Below, in pieces: positions 1 to 10,810 of a stretch of 64,000 bases of DNA. Position numbers and translations under genes: made by a program. The stretch's first letter is position 1. The number at the start of each line of letters is the position of its first letter. Under the pieces are notes generated by a model. That model was not told the origin of the DNA, did not search any database, and was given only the letters and a program-made list of their open reading frames with translations. Source of the DNA: Pandoraea faecigallinarum (GTDB lineage Bacteria > Pseudomonadota > Gammaproteobacteria > Burkholderiales > Burkholderiaceae). The stretch lies in the NCBI RefSeq assembly GCF_001029105.3, contig NZ_CP011807.3, positions 558,001-622,000 on the forward strand, read 5' to 3'.

Positions 1-1
1 T

Positions 2-853
2 CGCCCGATCGTTGGCTGGATGGACGATCTTCAGCACATGACCGTGCAGGACGCGCGCGACTGGTACGAGCGTTGGTACGCGCCGAACAACGCCGTGGTG
101 GTCGTGAGCGGCGACGTGGATCCCGCACAGGTGAAAGCGCTGGCGCAACAGTACTACGGGCCGCTCAAGCCGCATACGTTGCCGGAGCGCCGTCCGCAGA
201 ACGAACCGGCGCAGCTTGGCGTGCGCCGGGTATTCGTGAAAGCGCCCGCCGAGAATCCGAACGTGATGCTCGCCTGGCGCGCCCCGCGTCTGACCGATGT
301 GGAGAAGGACGACGACGTCTATGCCCTGCAAGTGCTCGCAGCGGTGCTCGACGGGTATGGCAATGCGCGACTGACGAGCCGTCTGGTGCGCGAGCAGCGC
401 ATCGCGAACGATGTCGGCGCGAGTTATGACGGTGTCGGCCGCGGCCCGCAGTTCTTCATCATGGACGCCACGCCGGCGCAGGGCAAAACGCCCGAGCAGA
501 TCGAGAAGGCGTTGCGTGCGCAGGTCGCCGACATCGCCGCGCACGGCGTAACGCAGGACGAACTCAAGCGCGTGAAGGCGCAGGTCGTCGCTTCGCAGAT
601 CTACAAGCGCGACTCGGTGTTCGGGCAGGCGATGGAAATCGGCCTGAACGAAATGTCGGGGATTTCGTGGCGTCAGATCGATCGCATGCTCGAAAAGGTG
701 AAGGCCGTCACGCCTGCCCAGGTGCAGGCGGTGGCCGGCAAATACTTCGGCGACACCTCCTTGACGGTGGCGACGCTGCTGCCGCAGCCGATCGACGAAG
801 CGACACGCAAGCGCCGCGCCCAAGGGGCGGAAGATCTGAAGAACATGCGCTGA
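2..853 (+). CDS. M16 family metalloprotease, C-terminal part (5' end outside window)
   Basis: The reading frame is open from the left edge, so only the last 283 residues are present. They match the second half of an M16 (pitrilysin/insulinase-like) zinc protease: a VVVVSGDVDP strand, an ASYDG loop and the C-terminal inactive-repeat domain. The HXXEH zinc site that would make it the catalytic subunit lies upstream of the window and cannot be checked. The stop codon is 13 bases before a second M16 gene, so the two very probably form one operon and a two-subunit periplasmic protease, as is common in Proteobacteria. The ATG at 20 is internal, not the start. Confidence 0.9.
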   Translation, partial: RPIVGWMDDLQHMTVQDARDWYERWYAPNNAVVVVSGDVDPAQVKALAQQYYGPLKPHTLPERRPQNEPAQLGVRRVFVKAPAENPNVMLAWRAPRLTDVEKDDDVYALQVLAAVLDGYGNARLTSRLVREQRIANDVGASYDGVGRGPQFFIMDATPAQGKTPEQIEKALRAQVADIAAHGVTQDELKRVKAQVVASQIYKRDSVFGQAMEIGLNEMSGISWRQIDRMLEKVKAVTPAQVQAVAGKYFGDTSLTVATLLPQPIDEATRKRRAQGAEDLKNMR

Positions 854-866
854 GAGGGCCACACGA

Positions 867-2309
867 ATGATGAAAATATCCGCACTGCTGCGTGCGTTCT
901 CGCCTGCGCGCATGGGACTGCTGGCTTCGGCTGCCGTTGGCGCGTTGATGACGTCGATGCCGCTCGCCGCGAATGCCGCGTTGCCGATTCAGAGCTGGAT
1001 CGCTCCGTCGGGCGCCAAGGTGATGCTCGTGGAGAGCCGCTCCATTCCGATGATCGATCTGAATATCGATTTCGATGCGGGCAGCCGCTACGATCCGCCC
1101 GGCAAGTCCGGGCTGGCCTTGCTGACAGCGGGCCTGCTCGATGCCGGCGCGTCGGCCGCGGGCGGGCGCGCGGCACTGAGCGAAGCGCAGATTGCCGACC
1201 GCTTTGCCGACGTCGGCGCGATGGAGGCGACCAGCGCCGGGTGCGATGCCGCAACCGTCACCCTGCGCACGTTGTCCTCGGCTGCCGAGCGCGATGCTGC
1301 CGTCAATACGCTTGCGCAGTTTCTGCAACATCCCACGTTCCCCGAAGCGGTGCTCAAGCGCGAGACGGCGCGTCTGTCGTCGGCGATTGCCGAGGAGGAC
1401 ACGAAGCCCGAGGCGATTGCCGAGAAGGCGTTCCGCAGCGCGATCTACGGCAGCCATCCCTATGGCGTGACGCCCACGGTCGCCAGCGTGAACGCCGTCA
1501 AACGCGACGATCTGGTGCGCTTTTATCGCGACATGTACAGCCCGAAGCGAGCGGTCGTCTCCATCGTCGGCGACATCGATCGTGCGCAGGCGGAAAAGCT
1601 GGTCGCACAGTTGACCGACGCGATGCCTGCGGGCATTGCGCCGCCGGCGTTGCCGCCGGTGGCGGCGCTGCGCAGTGCGGTGCAGATCGATCTGCCGCAC
1701 CCGGCCGAGCAGGCGCATATCGCGACCGGACAGGCGTCGATGGCGCGCAGCGATCCCGACTACTTCCCGTTGCTCGTGGGCAACTACGTGCTGGGTGGTG
1801 GCGGCTTCGTATCGCGTCTGACGGCGGAAGTGCGGGAGAAGCGCGGTCTGACGTACGGTGTGTCGAGCGGGTTCATGCCGCAGTTGCAGGAAGGGCCGTT
1901 CGAGATCAACTTGCAAACGCGTCGCGAGCAAGCGCCCGAAGCACTGAAGGTCGTGCGGGAAACGCTTGCGAAGTTCGTGCAGAACGGGCCGACGGATGAG
2001 GAAATGAAGGCCGCGAAGGACAATCTGACGAACGGCTTCCCGCTGCGGCTCGACAGCAATCGCAAGCTGCTGGCCAATGTGGCCGCCATCGGCTTCTACA
2101 ATTTGCCGCTGGACTATCTCGATACGTGGACGGCCCGGGTTGAAGCGGTCACCGCCGCGCAGGTGAAGGACGCCTTTGCACGTCACGTGCAACCGGACCG
2201 TCTGGCGACTGTCGTCGTCGGCCCCAGCAACGTCTTCGGTGCGGCCAGCGCCGGTGCCGCGGCCCCGAGTGCGACACCTGCGCCACCGACCCGCATGCGG
2301 ACACAGTGA
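867..2309 (+). CDS. M16 family peptidase, non-catalytic subunit, secreted
   Basis: This 480-residue protein has an N-terminal signal peptide (hydrophobic stretch about residues 16-34, likely cleavage after an Ala-rich NAA at 37), so it acts in the periplasm. The fold is M16: residues about 45-190 and 200-430 form the two repeats. Where an active enzyme has HXXEH, this one reads SGLALLTAGLL (about residues 79-89), with no histidines or glutamate. It is therefore predicted to be the inactive partner of the upstream M16 protein, forming the clamshell heterodimer. The tail (about 455-480) is Ala/Pro-rich. A GAGAGGG stretch about nine bases upstream serves as ribosome site. Substrate is unknown. 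Confidence 0.9.
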   Translation: MMKISALLRAFSPARMGLLASAAVGALMTSMPLAANAALPIQSWIAPSGAKVMLVESRSIPMIDLNIDFDAGSRYDPPGKSGLALLTAGLLDAGASAAGGRAALSEAQIADRFADVGAMEATSAGCDAATVTLRTLSSAAERDAAVNTLAQFLQHPTFPEAVLKRETARLSSAIAEEDTKPEAIAEKAFRSAIYGSHPYGVTPTVASVNAVKRDDLVRFYRDMYSPKRAVVSIVGDIDRAQAEKLVAQLTDAMPAGIAPPALPPVAALRSAVQIDLPHPAEQAHIATGQASMARSDPDYFPLLVGNYVLGGGGFVSRLTAEVREKRGLTYGVSSGFMPQLQEGPFEINLQTRREQAPEALKVVRETLAKFVQNGPTDEEMKAAKDNLTNGFPLRLDSNRKLLANVAAIGFYNLPLDYLDTWTARVEAVTAAQVKDAFARHVQPDRLATVVVGPSNVFGAASAGAAAPSATPAPPTRMRTQ

Positions 2310-2388
2310 GCCGGGGCATGCCGTTGCCGGCGTGGCGGGGCTACTTGCCCCATGCGCCATGCCCTACGCCTTGCCTCGATCGGGCGCG

Positions 2389-3270
2389 TTATCGAAGAAT
2401 TCGCCGTCGCAGCAACACCAGTGCGGCACCAAAGCCGGCGAGCGTGTAAATCGCGAGTGCGCCGGCGTGAAGCCACGGCAACTCGACGGCGCGCCCCAGC
2501 ATGGCGGGACGAATCAACGCCACCGCATGCGCCAGCGGCAGCCACTCGGTGATATGCCGCGCTGCCGCGGGCAGTTGCGACAGCGGGAAGAACACACCGG
2601 AGAGCAGCAGCATCGGGGTCATCACGAGCGTCTGGTAGAACATAAAGAAGTCGTAGCTCGGGGCGAGCGCCGTCATGACCATGGCGAGACTGGCGAACGC
2701 CAGGCCGGCGAGCAGGATGGCCACGCCTGAGAGCACTGCCTTGCTCGCGGCCCAGACGACTTCGCCCAGTACGACATCCCCCAGCGTGAGCGGCGTATGC
2801 ATGAGCGCTTCCCATGTGCGTTGCACGTGCATACGCGAAAAGCCGGAATACATCGACTCGAAGCTCGCGGAGAACATTACGCTCGAACCGACGGTGCCCG
2901 CAGCCAGAAAGGCGATGTAGGACGTGCCGTCGACGTCGCCGACCATCATGCCGAGACCGAACCCCAGGCCGAAGAGATAGATCATGGGATCAGCCAGATT
3001 GCCGAACATCGATGCGACGGCGAGCTTGCGCCAGACGAGAAAGTTGCGTCGCCACACGCCCATCCACGGAGTGACGCCCGGCAGATAGCGTGGCGCGTCG
3101 GGGGGGTGAGAGGCGGGCGGGGTGTCATCGATGCCCGGAGGCGATGTTCTTGTCGGGGGCGCGATAGGCATGTGATATGAGGAATGCGTCGTGGAACGGG
3201 GCTTGGAGTGCGCTGTGGAGGGAGAGGCGCTTGCGGTGTCCCGCGTGTCGCGTCGATCCTGTTCAGTCAT
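2389..3270 (-). CDS. NodJ-like ABC-2 transporter permease
   Basis: This is the membrane half of an ABC-2 exporter of the NodJ/DrrB type, 293 residues with about six membrane segments over the last 230, for example around [16 protein letters not shown] and the [20 protein letters not shown] region. The start at 3270 is chosen because it overlaps the stop of the ATPase gene (ATGACTGA) and has a GGGAG ribosome site seven bases upstream. The ATG at 3171 used in shorter models (260 residues, close to classical NodJ length) has no such site. The extra N-terminal 33 residues are polar and poorly conserved in character. With the ATPase it forms an inner-membrane export pump. Outside rhizobia the substrate of such pairs is unknown. 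Confidence 0.85.
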   Translation of the reverse strand: MTEQDRRDTRDTASASPSTAHSKPRSTTHSSYHMPIAPPTRTSPPGIDDTPPASHPPDAPRYLPGVTPWMGVWRRNFLVWRKLAVASMFGNLADPMIYLFGLGFGLGMMVGDVDGTSYIAFLAAGTVGSSVMFSASFESMYSGFSRMHVQRTWEALMHTPLTLGDVVLGEVVWAASKAVLSGVAILLAGLAFASLAMVMTALAPSYDFFMFYQTLVMTPMLLLSGVFFPLSQLPAAARHITEWLPLAHAVALIRPAMLGRAVELPWLHAGALAIYTLAGFGAALVLLRRRILR

Positions 3271-4180
3271 CGCGCATCTCCCGGCCGGTGAGCTTGAGAA
3301 AGACATCTTCCAGATTGGCGGGCCGGTGCAGATACCGCACGCCGGGCATGTCTTGCAGGGCATGGACGATGGGGGCAGCGTCGCGCACGTAGCAGAAATG
3401 CGTCTCGCCGCTGGTTTCGATGCGTTCGGCGCGCGGTGCCAGGCTGGCGAGCAACCCCGGCGGTACATCGCCAAAGACTTCGACGACATCGCAGCCGATC
3501 TCCCGCGCGACCAGTTCGGGCGGCGTGCCTTCGGCGATCTTGCAACCCGCATCGATAACGCACAGGCGGTGACACAGGCGCTCGGCTTCTTCCATGAAGT
3601 GTGTCGTCAGCAAGATCGTCTTGCCTTCGTTCATCAACGATTTCAGACGCTCCCAGATCAGATGCCGTGCCTGCGGGTCGAGGCCGGTGGTCGGCTCGTC
3701 GAGTATCAGCACGTCGGGATTATTGATGAGCGCGCGGGCCAGGGTGAGGCGGCGCTTCATGCCGCCCGAGAGCTGGCTCACGCGCGCGTCGGCCTTCGAC
3801 TCCAGTCGCGCGAAACCCAGTAACGCGGGTACGCGCTCCTTGATGTCGGTCGAGGAGAGTCCGAAATAGCGGCCGAAGACGGCGAGGTTCTCGCGTACGG
3901 TGAAGTCGGGGTCCAGATTGTCGAACTGCGGCACGACGCCGACGCGACGTCGCGCTTGCGGCGCCAGGCGCGGCACCGACATGCCGCCGAGACGGATCTC
4001 GCCGGTGTCGGGCGTGACCAGCCCGAGCAACATGCGCAATGTCGTGGTTTTGCCGGCCCCGTTGGGGCCCAGCAGGCCGAAACACTCCCCCGGCGCAACG
4101 CGCAGCGACAGGTGATCGACCACGGGGCGGCCGTCATAGGCCTTGCATAGCTCGGTTACCTCGATGGCGGCATCGGTCAT
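3263..4180 (-). CDS. NodI-like ABC transporter ATP-binding protein
   Basis: This 305-residue ATPase energises the ABC-2 exporter with the permease encoded downstream (8-base overlap). Walker A GPNGAGKT is at residues 38-45. The signature LSGGMKRR, Walker [13 protein letters not shown] and the H-loop TTHF follow in order. The length matches NodI/DrrA-type proteins. The start at 4180 begins the canonical AIEVTEL strand and has AGGAGA upstream; the frame continues open further upstream but has no family similarity there. Related pairs export Nod factors or drugs; here there are no nodulation genes, so only an export function can be asserted. Confidence 0.9.
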   Translation of the reverse strand: MTDAAIEVTELCKAYDGRPVVDHLSLRVAPGECFGLLGPNGAGKTTTLRMLLGLVTPDTGEIRLGGMSVPRLAPQARRRVGVVPQFDNLDPDFTVRENLAVFGRYFGLSSTDIKERVPALLGFARLESKADARVSQLSGGMKRRLTLARALINNPDVLILDEPTTGLDPQARHLIWERLKSLMNEGKTILLTTHFMEEAERLCHRLCVIDAGCKIAEGTPPELVAREIGCDVVEVFGDVPPGLLASLAPRAERIETSGETHFCYVRDAAPIVHALQDMPGVRYLHRPANLEDVFLKLTGREMRDD

Positions 4181-4567
4181 GGCGAATCCGGCGGTCTCCT
4201 GTTTATCGTTGTTGAGGGGCAGGACAGACACAGGGGGGCTGGGCTGTCTCGGGTCCCTTCGATACCTGGCGGTGCAAGGCGTACGGCTTTCGGCGTACGG
4301 CATACGGCGTGCGATGACGGCACCGGCTGTCCATGATGGGACATCGATGCCGTCGCGGACGTTCACCGCCCGCCAATGAACGCGCGCTCGCAGGCGTCGC
4401 AAATCCTTGTGGGGCATGGGATGCGGGCGATGTGGTATGTTTCGCCTCAACAATGTAGCGTGAATTGTCATGATTTTGGATCCCAGGCGTGCCCAACGGC
4501 ACGCGCAACCCCACGTTTGCACCGTCGACGGTGTGCTCGGCCAAACCCTATTGCGGAGGGCGGCGGT
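4181..4567. other. Intergenic region between divergent nodI-like and rsmD genes
   Basis: These 387 bases hold no convincing gene. They must contain the two divergent promoters, but no clear -35/-10 pair stands out. A short direct repeat GGCGTACGGC occurs at 4278-4287 and 4292-4301, followed by a third degenerate copy. Base composition around 4440-4480 is less GC-rich than the flanking genes, which fits a promoter for rsmD. Confidence 0.5.
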
Positions 4568-5711
<1,144 letters not shown>

Positions 5712-5741
5712 GCCTACTGGCCGAAAGATCGGCGACGAGCG

Positions 5742-5779
5742 AAAACCCCGCAGCGTATCAGCACTCTGCGGGGTTTTTT
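5742..5779 (+). terminator. Intrinsic terminator after coaD
   Basis: An inverted repeat AAAACCCCGCAG / CTGCGGGGTTTT with a 12-base loop runs directly into six T residues, 30 bases after the coaD stop. This is a classic rho-independent terminator in the + direction. Confidence 0.92.
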
Positions 5780-6416
<637 letters not shown>

Positions 6417-6444
6417 CGTCCGTCGTGATGTGAGGGCATAGCGT

Positions 6445-6464
6445 GAGCGGCGTGCATGCCGCTC
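6445..6464. terminator. Hairpin between convergent fdx and pth
   Basis: A seven-base stem GAGCGGC / GCCGCTC with a six-base loop lies in the 84-base gap between two convergent genes. There is no T-run on either side, so termination function is only suggested by position. Confidence 0.35.
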
Positions 6465-6500
6465 GTGGCGTTCGTGTCCTGTTCCGGGCGTTCGAACCGC

Positions 6501-7097
6501 TTACTTCCCCGGCGCTGCGTGCAAGCGCATCATCGCCTTTTCCATATCGCCCTTGATTACCAGATCGACGATGTCGAGCGACCGCGACATGGCGTCGTCG
6601 ATCTCGGCCTGCTCTTCCCTGCGCGGTGGCTTGAGCACGAAGTCGGCGACCTGTTGCTGACTACCGGCCGGTTGCAGCGTGCGCGGGTGGCCGATGCCAA
6701 GGCGCAGACGCCAGAATTCCGGCGTGCTCAGGTGCGCGGCAATGTCCTTCAGGCCGTTGTGGCCACCGGTGCCCCCGCCGCGTTTGAGTCTGACGGTGCC
6801 GGGCAACAGATCGAGTTCATCGTGGACGACGAGAATTTCGTCCGGCAGGATCTTGTAGAAGCGCGCGAGCGCAACGACCGATTGGCCCGAACGGTTCATG
6901 AAGGTCTGTGGTTCGAGCAGCCAAACTTCCTGTCCGGCAATGCGCGCCCGCGCGGCGAAGCCGTGAAAGTTCTTTTGGCTGCTGAGCGAGGCGCCGCATT
7001 GCTGCGCCAGCGCGTCAACGAACCAGAAGCCCGCATTGTGACGCGTCGCTGTATATTCGGCGCCCGGATTGCCGAGCCCTACGATCAGCTTGATCAT
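6501..7097 (-). CDS. pth: Peptidyl-tRNA hydrolase
   Basis: Pth recycles peptidyl-tRNAs that drop off the ribosome by cutting the ester bond. The 198-residue protein has all hallmarks: GLGNPG with Asn10, catalytic His20 (TRHNAG), Asp93 (VHDELD) and Asn114 (GGHNGLKD). The ATG at 7097 gives the standard [10 protein letters not shown] start; a GTG eight codons upstream is possible, and neither has a strong ribosome site. It lies downstream of rplY on the same strand but is separated from it by an intrinsic terminator. Confidence 0.96.
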   Translation of the reverse strand: MIKLIVGLGNPGAEYTATRHNAGFWFVDALAQQCGASLSSQKNFHGFAARARIAGQEVWLLEPQTFMNRSGQSVVALARFYKILPDEILVVHDELDLLPGTVRLKRGGGTGGHNGLKDIAAHLSTPEFWRLRLGIGHPRTLQPAGSQQQVADFVLKPPRREEQAEIDDAMSRSLDIVDLVIKGDMEKAMMRLHAAPGK

Positions 7098-7146
7098 TTC
7101 GGTATCAGGATTTGGGTACACGCCATGGTGGCATGCGCACCGCCAT

Positions 7147-7180
7147 AAAAAAACCCGCCGGACATGACGTCGCGGCGGGT
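7147..7180 (-). terminator. Intrinsic terminator after rplY
   Basis: Read on the minus strand, an ACCCGCCG / CGGCGGGT stem with a 12-base loop runs into seven consecutive T residues, 40 bases after the rplY stop. It separates rplY from pth. Confidence 0.9.
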
Positions 7181-7219
7181 CTTGCGTCCAGCGTCGCCGC
7201 TGAATGCTGCGAACGAGGC

Positions 7220-7837
7220 TTAGGCAGCCGGCGTTTCGCCTTCAGCCGAAGCAGCCGCTTCGTCAGCAGCGGCACCAGCCGGTTGCACGGCTTGTGCGAC
7301 GACCGGGTTTTCTTGCTCGACGTGCAGCGTCAGGGTCACGCCGGCGGGCAGCTTGACGTCCTTGGCATGAACCGTCTTGCCGGCTTCCAGCTTCGACAGG
7401 TCGACTTCCAGGAATTCCGGCAGCTTGCCCGGCAGGCAACTGACGTCCAGTTCGTTGAGCGTGTGGCTGATCACGTTCGAAGCCAGCTTCACGGCCGGGG
7501 CGTTATCCGCGCCCAGGAAGTGCAGGGGCACCTTGACGTGGATCGGCTTGTTCGGATCGACGCGTTGGAAGTCCACGTGCAGAACCAGTTGCTTGAACGG
7601 GTGGTACTGCACATCGCGCAGCAGCACTTGTTCGGACTTGCCAGCGATTTCCAGGTCGAGGATCGACGAGTGGAAGGCTTCCTTGCGGAGGGCGTGCCAC
7701 AGTGCGTTGTGATCGAGTTCGATCAGTTTCGGATCGACGTTACCACCGTACACGATGCCCGTGGTCTTACCGGCATTGCGCAGGCGGCGGCTCGCACCCG
7801 TACCTTGCAGATTGCGCTCAAAAGCGACGACTTTCAT
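7220..7837 (-). CDS. rplY: 50S ribosomal protein L25 (general stress protein Ctc type)
   Basis: This is the 5S rRNA-binding protein of the large ribosomal subunit, in the long two-domain Ctc/TL5 form. The N-terminal L25 domain covers about residues 5-95 and the C-terminal beta domain about 100-185, followed by an Ala/Glu-rich tail. At 205 residues it is the usual size for Betaproteobacteria. The ATG at 7837 is preceded by AAGGAG at ideal spacing. The rplY gene follows prs, the standard order, and is highly expressed in most bacteria. Confidence 0.96.
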   Translation of the reverse strand: MKVVAFERNLQGTGASRRLRNAGKTTGIVYGGNVDPKLIELDHNALWHALRKEAFHSSILDLEIAGKSEQVLLRDVQYHPFKQLVLHVDFQRVDPNKPIHVKVPLHFLGADNAPAVKLASNVISHTLNELDVSCLPGKLPEFLEVDLSKLEAGKTVHAKDVKLPAGVTLTLHVEQENPVVAQAVQPAGAAADEAAASAEGETPAA

Positions 7838-7921
7838 AACAACTCCTTGGACTGCCCGCGACCAGGCAGCGATTTCTTCCCGAAAATCCCGCGAAAAAAT
7901 GCAGGTCTCAGGAACGACAAA

Positions 7922-7971
7922 GGCGGGGACAGGCCCCCGCCGACATAACAACGGCGCCACACAGGCGCCGT
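7922..7971. other. Two hairpins between prs and rplY
   Basis: ACGGCGCC / GGCGCCGT (7951-7971) and GGCGGGG / CCCCCGCC (7922-7941) form two stable hairpins in the 155-base prs-rplY gap. Neither is followed by a strong T-run on the minus strand, so attenuation or mRNA processing is as likely as termination. Confidence 0.45.
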
Positions 7972-7992
7972 CGCAAAAACTATACCGAACGC

Positions 7993-8940
7993 TTATTCCG
8001 CGAACAGCGACATCACCGAGTCGCCACGACGGATACGCGAGAACGTCTCGGCCAGCAGGTTCGCGCAGCTCAGTTGACGAATCTTGCCGCCCTTCGAATC
8101 GTCGCGCAGCGGAATCGTGTCGGTCACGACCACTTCGTCGAGTTCCGACGCGTTGATGCGGGCTGCGGCACCCCCCGAGAGCACCGGGTGCGTACAGTAG
8201 GCATACACCTTCTTCGCGCCACGTTCCTTCAGCACCTGTGCAGCCTTGCACAGCGTGCCGGCGGTGTCGACCATGTCGTCCATGATGACGCAGGTACGGC
8301 CTTCGACTTCACCGATGATGTTCATCACTTCCGCGACGTTGGCCTTCGGACGACGCTTGTCGATGATGGCCAGATCGCAGTGCAGCTGCTTGGCGAGGGC
8401 ACGGGCACGAACCACACCCCCGACGTCCGGCGACACCACCAGCAGGTTTTCGTGATTCTGCGCGCGCACGTCTTGCAGCAGCAGCGGCGAAGCGTAGATG
8501 TTGTCGACCGGGATATCGAAGAAGCCCTGAATCTGGTCGGCGTGCAGGTCCATCGTGATGATGCGTTCGACGCCCGCGATTTGCAGCATGTTGGCCACGA
8601 CCTTCGCCGAGATCGCCACGCGCGCCGAGCGGGGGCGGCGATCCTGACGGGCATAGCCGAAATACGGGATGGCGGCGGTGATCCGGCCGGCAGACGCGCG
8701 CTTGAGCGCATCGACCATGATCATCAGTTCCATCAGATTGTCGTTCGTCGGGGCACACGTCGACTGGAGGACGAAAACATCCTTGCCGCGCACGTTTTCC
8801 TGGATTTCGACCTGAATCTCACCATCCGAGAACCGGCTGGCCATGGCTTTGCCAAGCGGGATACCGAGAGTGTCGACGACCGCTTGGGCCAGGGCGGGAT
8901 TGGCGTTCCCGGTGAATACCATCAGGTTATCACTACTCAT
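7993..8940 (-). CDS. prs: Ribose-phosphate pyrophosphokinase
   Basis: Prs makes PRPP from ribose 5-phosphate and ATP, feeding purine, pyrimidine, histidine and NAD synthesis. The 315-residue protein shows the regulatory-flexible loop DRRPRSAR, the metal/substrate site [17 protein letters not shown] and the PRPP loop [11 protein letters not shown]. The ATG at 8940 ([15 protein letters not shown]) is the family start, with AGGTAG upstream. It also connects with the phosphonate genes: the C-P lyase route returns PRPP through PhnN. Confidence 0.97.
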   Translation of the reverse strand: MSSDNLMVFTGNANPALAQAVVDTLGIPLGKAMASRFSDGEIQVEIQENVRGKDVFVLQSTCAPTNDNLMELMIMVDALKRASAGRITAAIPYFGYARQDRRPRSARVAISAKVVANMLQIAGVERIITMDLHADQIQGFFDIPVDNIYASPLLLQDVRAQNHENLLVVSPDVGGVVRARALAKQLHCDLAIIDKRRPKANVAEVMNIIGEVEGRTCVIMDDMVDTAGTLCKAAQVLKERGAKKVYAYCTHPVLSGGAAARINASELDEVVVTDTIPLRDDSKGGKIRQLSCANLLAETFSRIRRGDSVMSLFAE

Positions 8941-8989
8941 CTGGCTACCTGCGGGACGTGTGGATGCTGAGACTTTACGACAGAGAAAT

Positions 8990-9066
8990 TGGCAGGGGAG
9001 GAAGGACTCGAACCCTCGTATGCCGGAATCAAAATCCGGTGCCTTAACCAACTTGGCGACTCCCCT
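8990..9066 (-). tRNA. tRNA-Gln (anticodon TTG)
   Basis: A 77-nt cloverleaf is encoded on the minus strand. The seven-base acceptor stem AGGGGAG / CTCCCCT is followed by discriminator G and a genome-encoded CCA (rc of 8990-8992). The anticodon stem CCGGA/TCCGG encloses TTTTGAT, giving anticodon TTG (9030-9032). The T arm reads GGTTCGAGTCC. It lies just upstream of prs in the same direction, the normal ispE-tRNA(Gln)-prs order. Confidence 0.97.
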
Positions 9067-9120
9067 ACACTAACCGATGCCTTCGCTGCGTCGTAGGAAA
9101 CGCAACAAAGTAAAACTTTT

Positions 9121-9990
9121 CTACGCGAAGGCGAACATTGGATGTTCGGCCAGGCTAGTGGTCACTTGACCGATCCAGCGCTCTGGCAATCGCTTGCATG
9201 CCGCTTCCGCTTCAGCCTTCGCGTCGAATACCGCAAAGACGCTGGCGCCGGATCCCGTCATACGCGCAGTGGTGAAGGTTCTGAACCAGTCAATCACAGC
9301 AGCGACTTCCGCGTATTCTCGAGTGACAACCGCCTGCATGTCGTTACGGAAGATTCCATCCGTTTCGAACACGTTTTTGCTGGCGTGCTCAAGAAAGAAC
9401 GCCATTGTGACGATCTTCGAATCCCTTGTCAACAGGGGATCGCTAAATATTTTATTGGTGGCGACGTGCGTGCGCGGATTCACGACAAGAAAGTGTCGCT
9501 GGGGCAAATCGATGGCCTGCAAGTCTTCCCCGAGGCCCTGCGCGAACGCATTGCGGCCGAAGACAAAAAACGGCACGTCCGCGCCCAGTTGCAGCGCTAG
9601 CGTCTGAAGCGTTTCGCGCGGCAGATCGAGCTGCCACATACGGTTGAGCGCCAGCAGGGTAGTGGCCGCGTCGGAACTGCCGCCGCCGATGCCGCCGCCG
9701 GCCGGCAATCGCTTCTCGATGCCGATATCCACACCGAAGCGCACGCCGCAGTGGGCTTGCAGCAGTTGCGCGGCGCGCACGGTCAGGTCCGTCTCCGGCG
9801 GCACGCCCGGCAGCGGGTTCGTGTGCACGATCCGGCCGTCGTCGCGACGTTCGAAATGCAGTGTGTCGGCCCAGTCGATCAACTGGAAGACGGTTTGCAG
9901 TTCGTGATAGCCGTTGGGCCGACGTCCCACGATATGCAGGAACAGGTTCAGCTTGGCCGGGGCCGGGCAGTCACGCAGGATTTCGTACAT
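9121..9990 (-). CDS. ispE: 4-diphosphocytidyl-2-C-methyl-D-erythritol kinase
   Basis: IspE phosphorylates CDP-methylerythritol in the MEP route to isoprenoids. The 289-residue GHMP kinase has Lys13 in [11 protein letters not shown], the ATP loop [15 protein letters not shown] (residues 95-109), LGADVPFF with the catalytic Asp, and TGSGASVF near the C terminus. The ATG at 9990 is the family start ([15 protein letters not shown]) although its ribosome site is weak. It lies between lolB and tRNA-Gln, as in other Burkholderiales. The 157-base lolB-ispE gap contains only a GGCGAG/CTCGCC hairpin. Confidence 0.96.
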   Translation of the reverse strand: MYEILRDCPAPAKLNLFLHIVGRRPNGYHELQTVFQLIDWADTLHFERRDDGRIVHTNPLPGVPPETDLTVRAAQLLQAHCGVRFGVDIGIEKRLPAGGGIGGGSSDAATTLLALNRMWQLDLPRETLQTLALQLGADVPFFVFGRNAFAQGLGEDLQAIDLPQRHFLVVNPRTHVATNKIFSDPLLTRDSKIVTMAFFLEHASKNVFETDGIFRNDMQAVVTREYAEVAAVIDWFRTFTTARMTGSGASVFAVFDAKAEAEAACKRLPERWIGQVTTSLAEHPMFAFA

Positions 9991-10147
9991 GGCGAGGTAA
10001 AAGCGGAGGGAAGGAGTTCGGAGACGCGAGCCGCGGGGGCAGACGTTTGCCCGAGGCGGCATTTTACTCGCAGTGGGCGCCGTGCACGATCGGCGAGTCG
10101 AGGCTCGCCCGGTGTCGCGATCAAGCGGTGTCCCAGTGTCCCGTCGA

Positions 10148-10810
10148 TTACTCGTCGATCACGAGTCGCACGGCGAGCGGCGACCCGTCGAGATCGCGCG
10201 AGAGATCGACGCGCTTGACCCGCAGCGGTGTCCCGTCGAAATACGCCTGATAGTCGATAGTCCAGCCGTCCTGTTTGAGACGGATGGGACGTTGCGTTTG
10301 CGGATCGCGCTCGATGCTCGCCTGCGACCCCGGTGCGCCCTGCATATGCAGCCAGTAACGCAGGCCGTCCACCGGCAATGCAAAGCCGAGCGCGTCGCGC
10401 ATGACGTCTTCGAGGCGAGGGCCGCTTAGCGGTGCCTTGCCGGGCAACTCGAGCGAGGCGCGTCTCGGGCTTTCGCGCACAATGGCCTGGGTCTGACCCA
10501 GCGGGTCGAGCAACTGAACGGTCGCGTTCTCCCCGTTCTGCTGCCAGTCGAAATTGCCGTACGTGTTGCGTGCTTCGCCGTTCTGTTCGTAGCGCACGGA
10601 AAAGCGTCCGCGATAATGTTCGACGCTCACACCCGCGATCGGCTCGACGGGCGCGGGCGGCGTCAGACTTGCACAGCCCGTCACCAGCACGGCGGCCGAA
10701 CAGGCAATCGCAAGAACGGTTGTACGCGCGGCCATTTGCCAGGTGATGCGACGCGGCGCTCGCGCCAAAAAACCTTGGGACTTCACCATCGAGCGTTTCG
10801 TCATGCGCAT
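10148..10810 (-). CDS. lolB: Outer-membrane lipoprotein insertion factor LolB
   Basis: LolB receives lipoproteins from LolA and inserts them in the outer membrane; it is itself a lipoprotein. The lipobox is LVTGC, with the acylated cysteine at residue 46 from the ATG at 10810. That start overlaps the stop of the upstream gene as TAATG, so translation is coupled; shorter starts at Met8 or Met26 would give a more ordinary signal peptide. The body (about 60-220) has the LolB beta-barrel pattern, for example FSVRYEQNG and NFDWQQNG. The order TPR gene-lolB-ispE is standard for the group. Confidence 0.9.
   Translation of the reverse strand: MRMTKRSMVKSQGFLARAPRRITWQMAARTTVLAIACSAAVLVTGCASLTPPAPVEPIAGVSVEHYRGRFSVRYEQNGEARNTYGNFDWQQNGENATVQLLDPLGQTQAIVRESPRRASLELPGKAPLSGPRLEDVMRDALGFALPVDGLRYWLHMQGAPGSQASIERDPQTQRPIRLKQDGWTIDYQAYFDGTPLRVKRVDLSRDLDGSPLAVRLVIDE

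Noticed and set aside
708..2360. Long open frame (550 codons) on the minus strand opposite the M16 gene
   Set aside because: It mirrors a real gene in GC-rich DNA, is Arg/His-rich, has no family motif, and the + strand protein is clearly genuine.
3171..3270. ATG at 3171 as the start of the NodJ-like permease
   Set aside because: It gives a more classical length but has no ribosome site, while the 3270 start has GGGAG and overlaps the ATPase stop.
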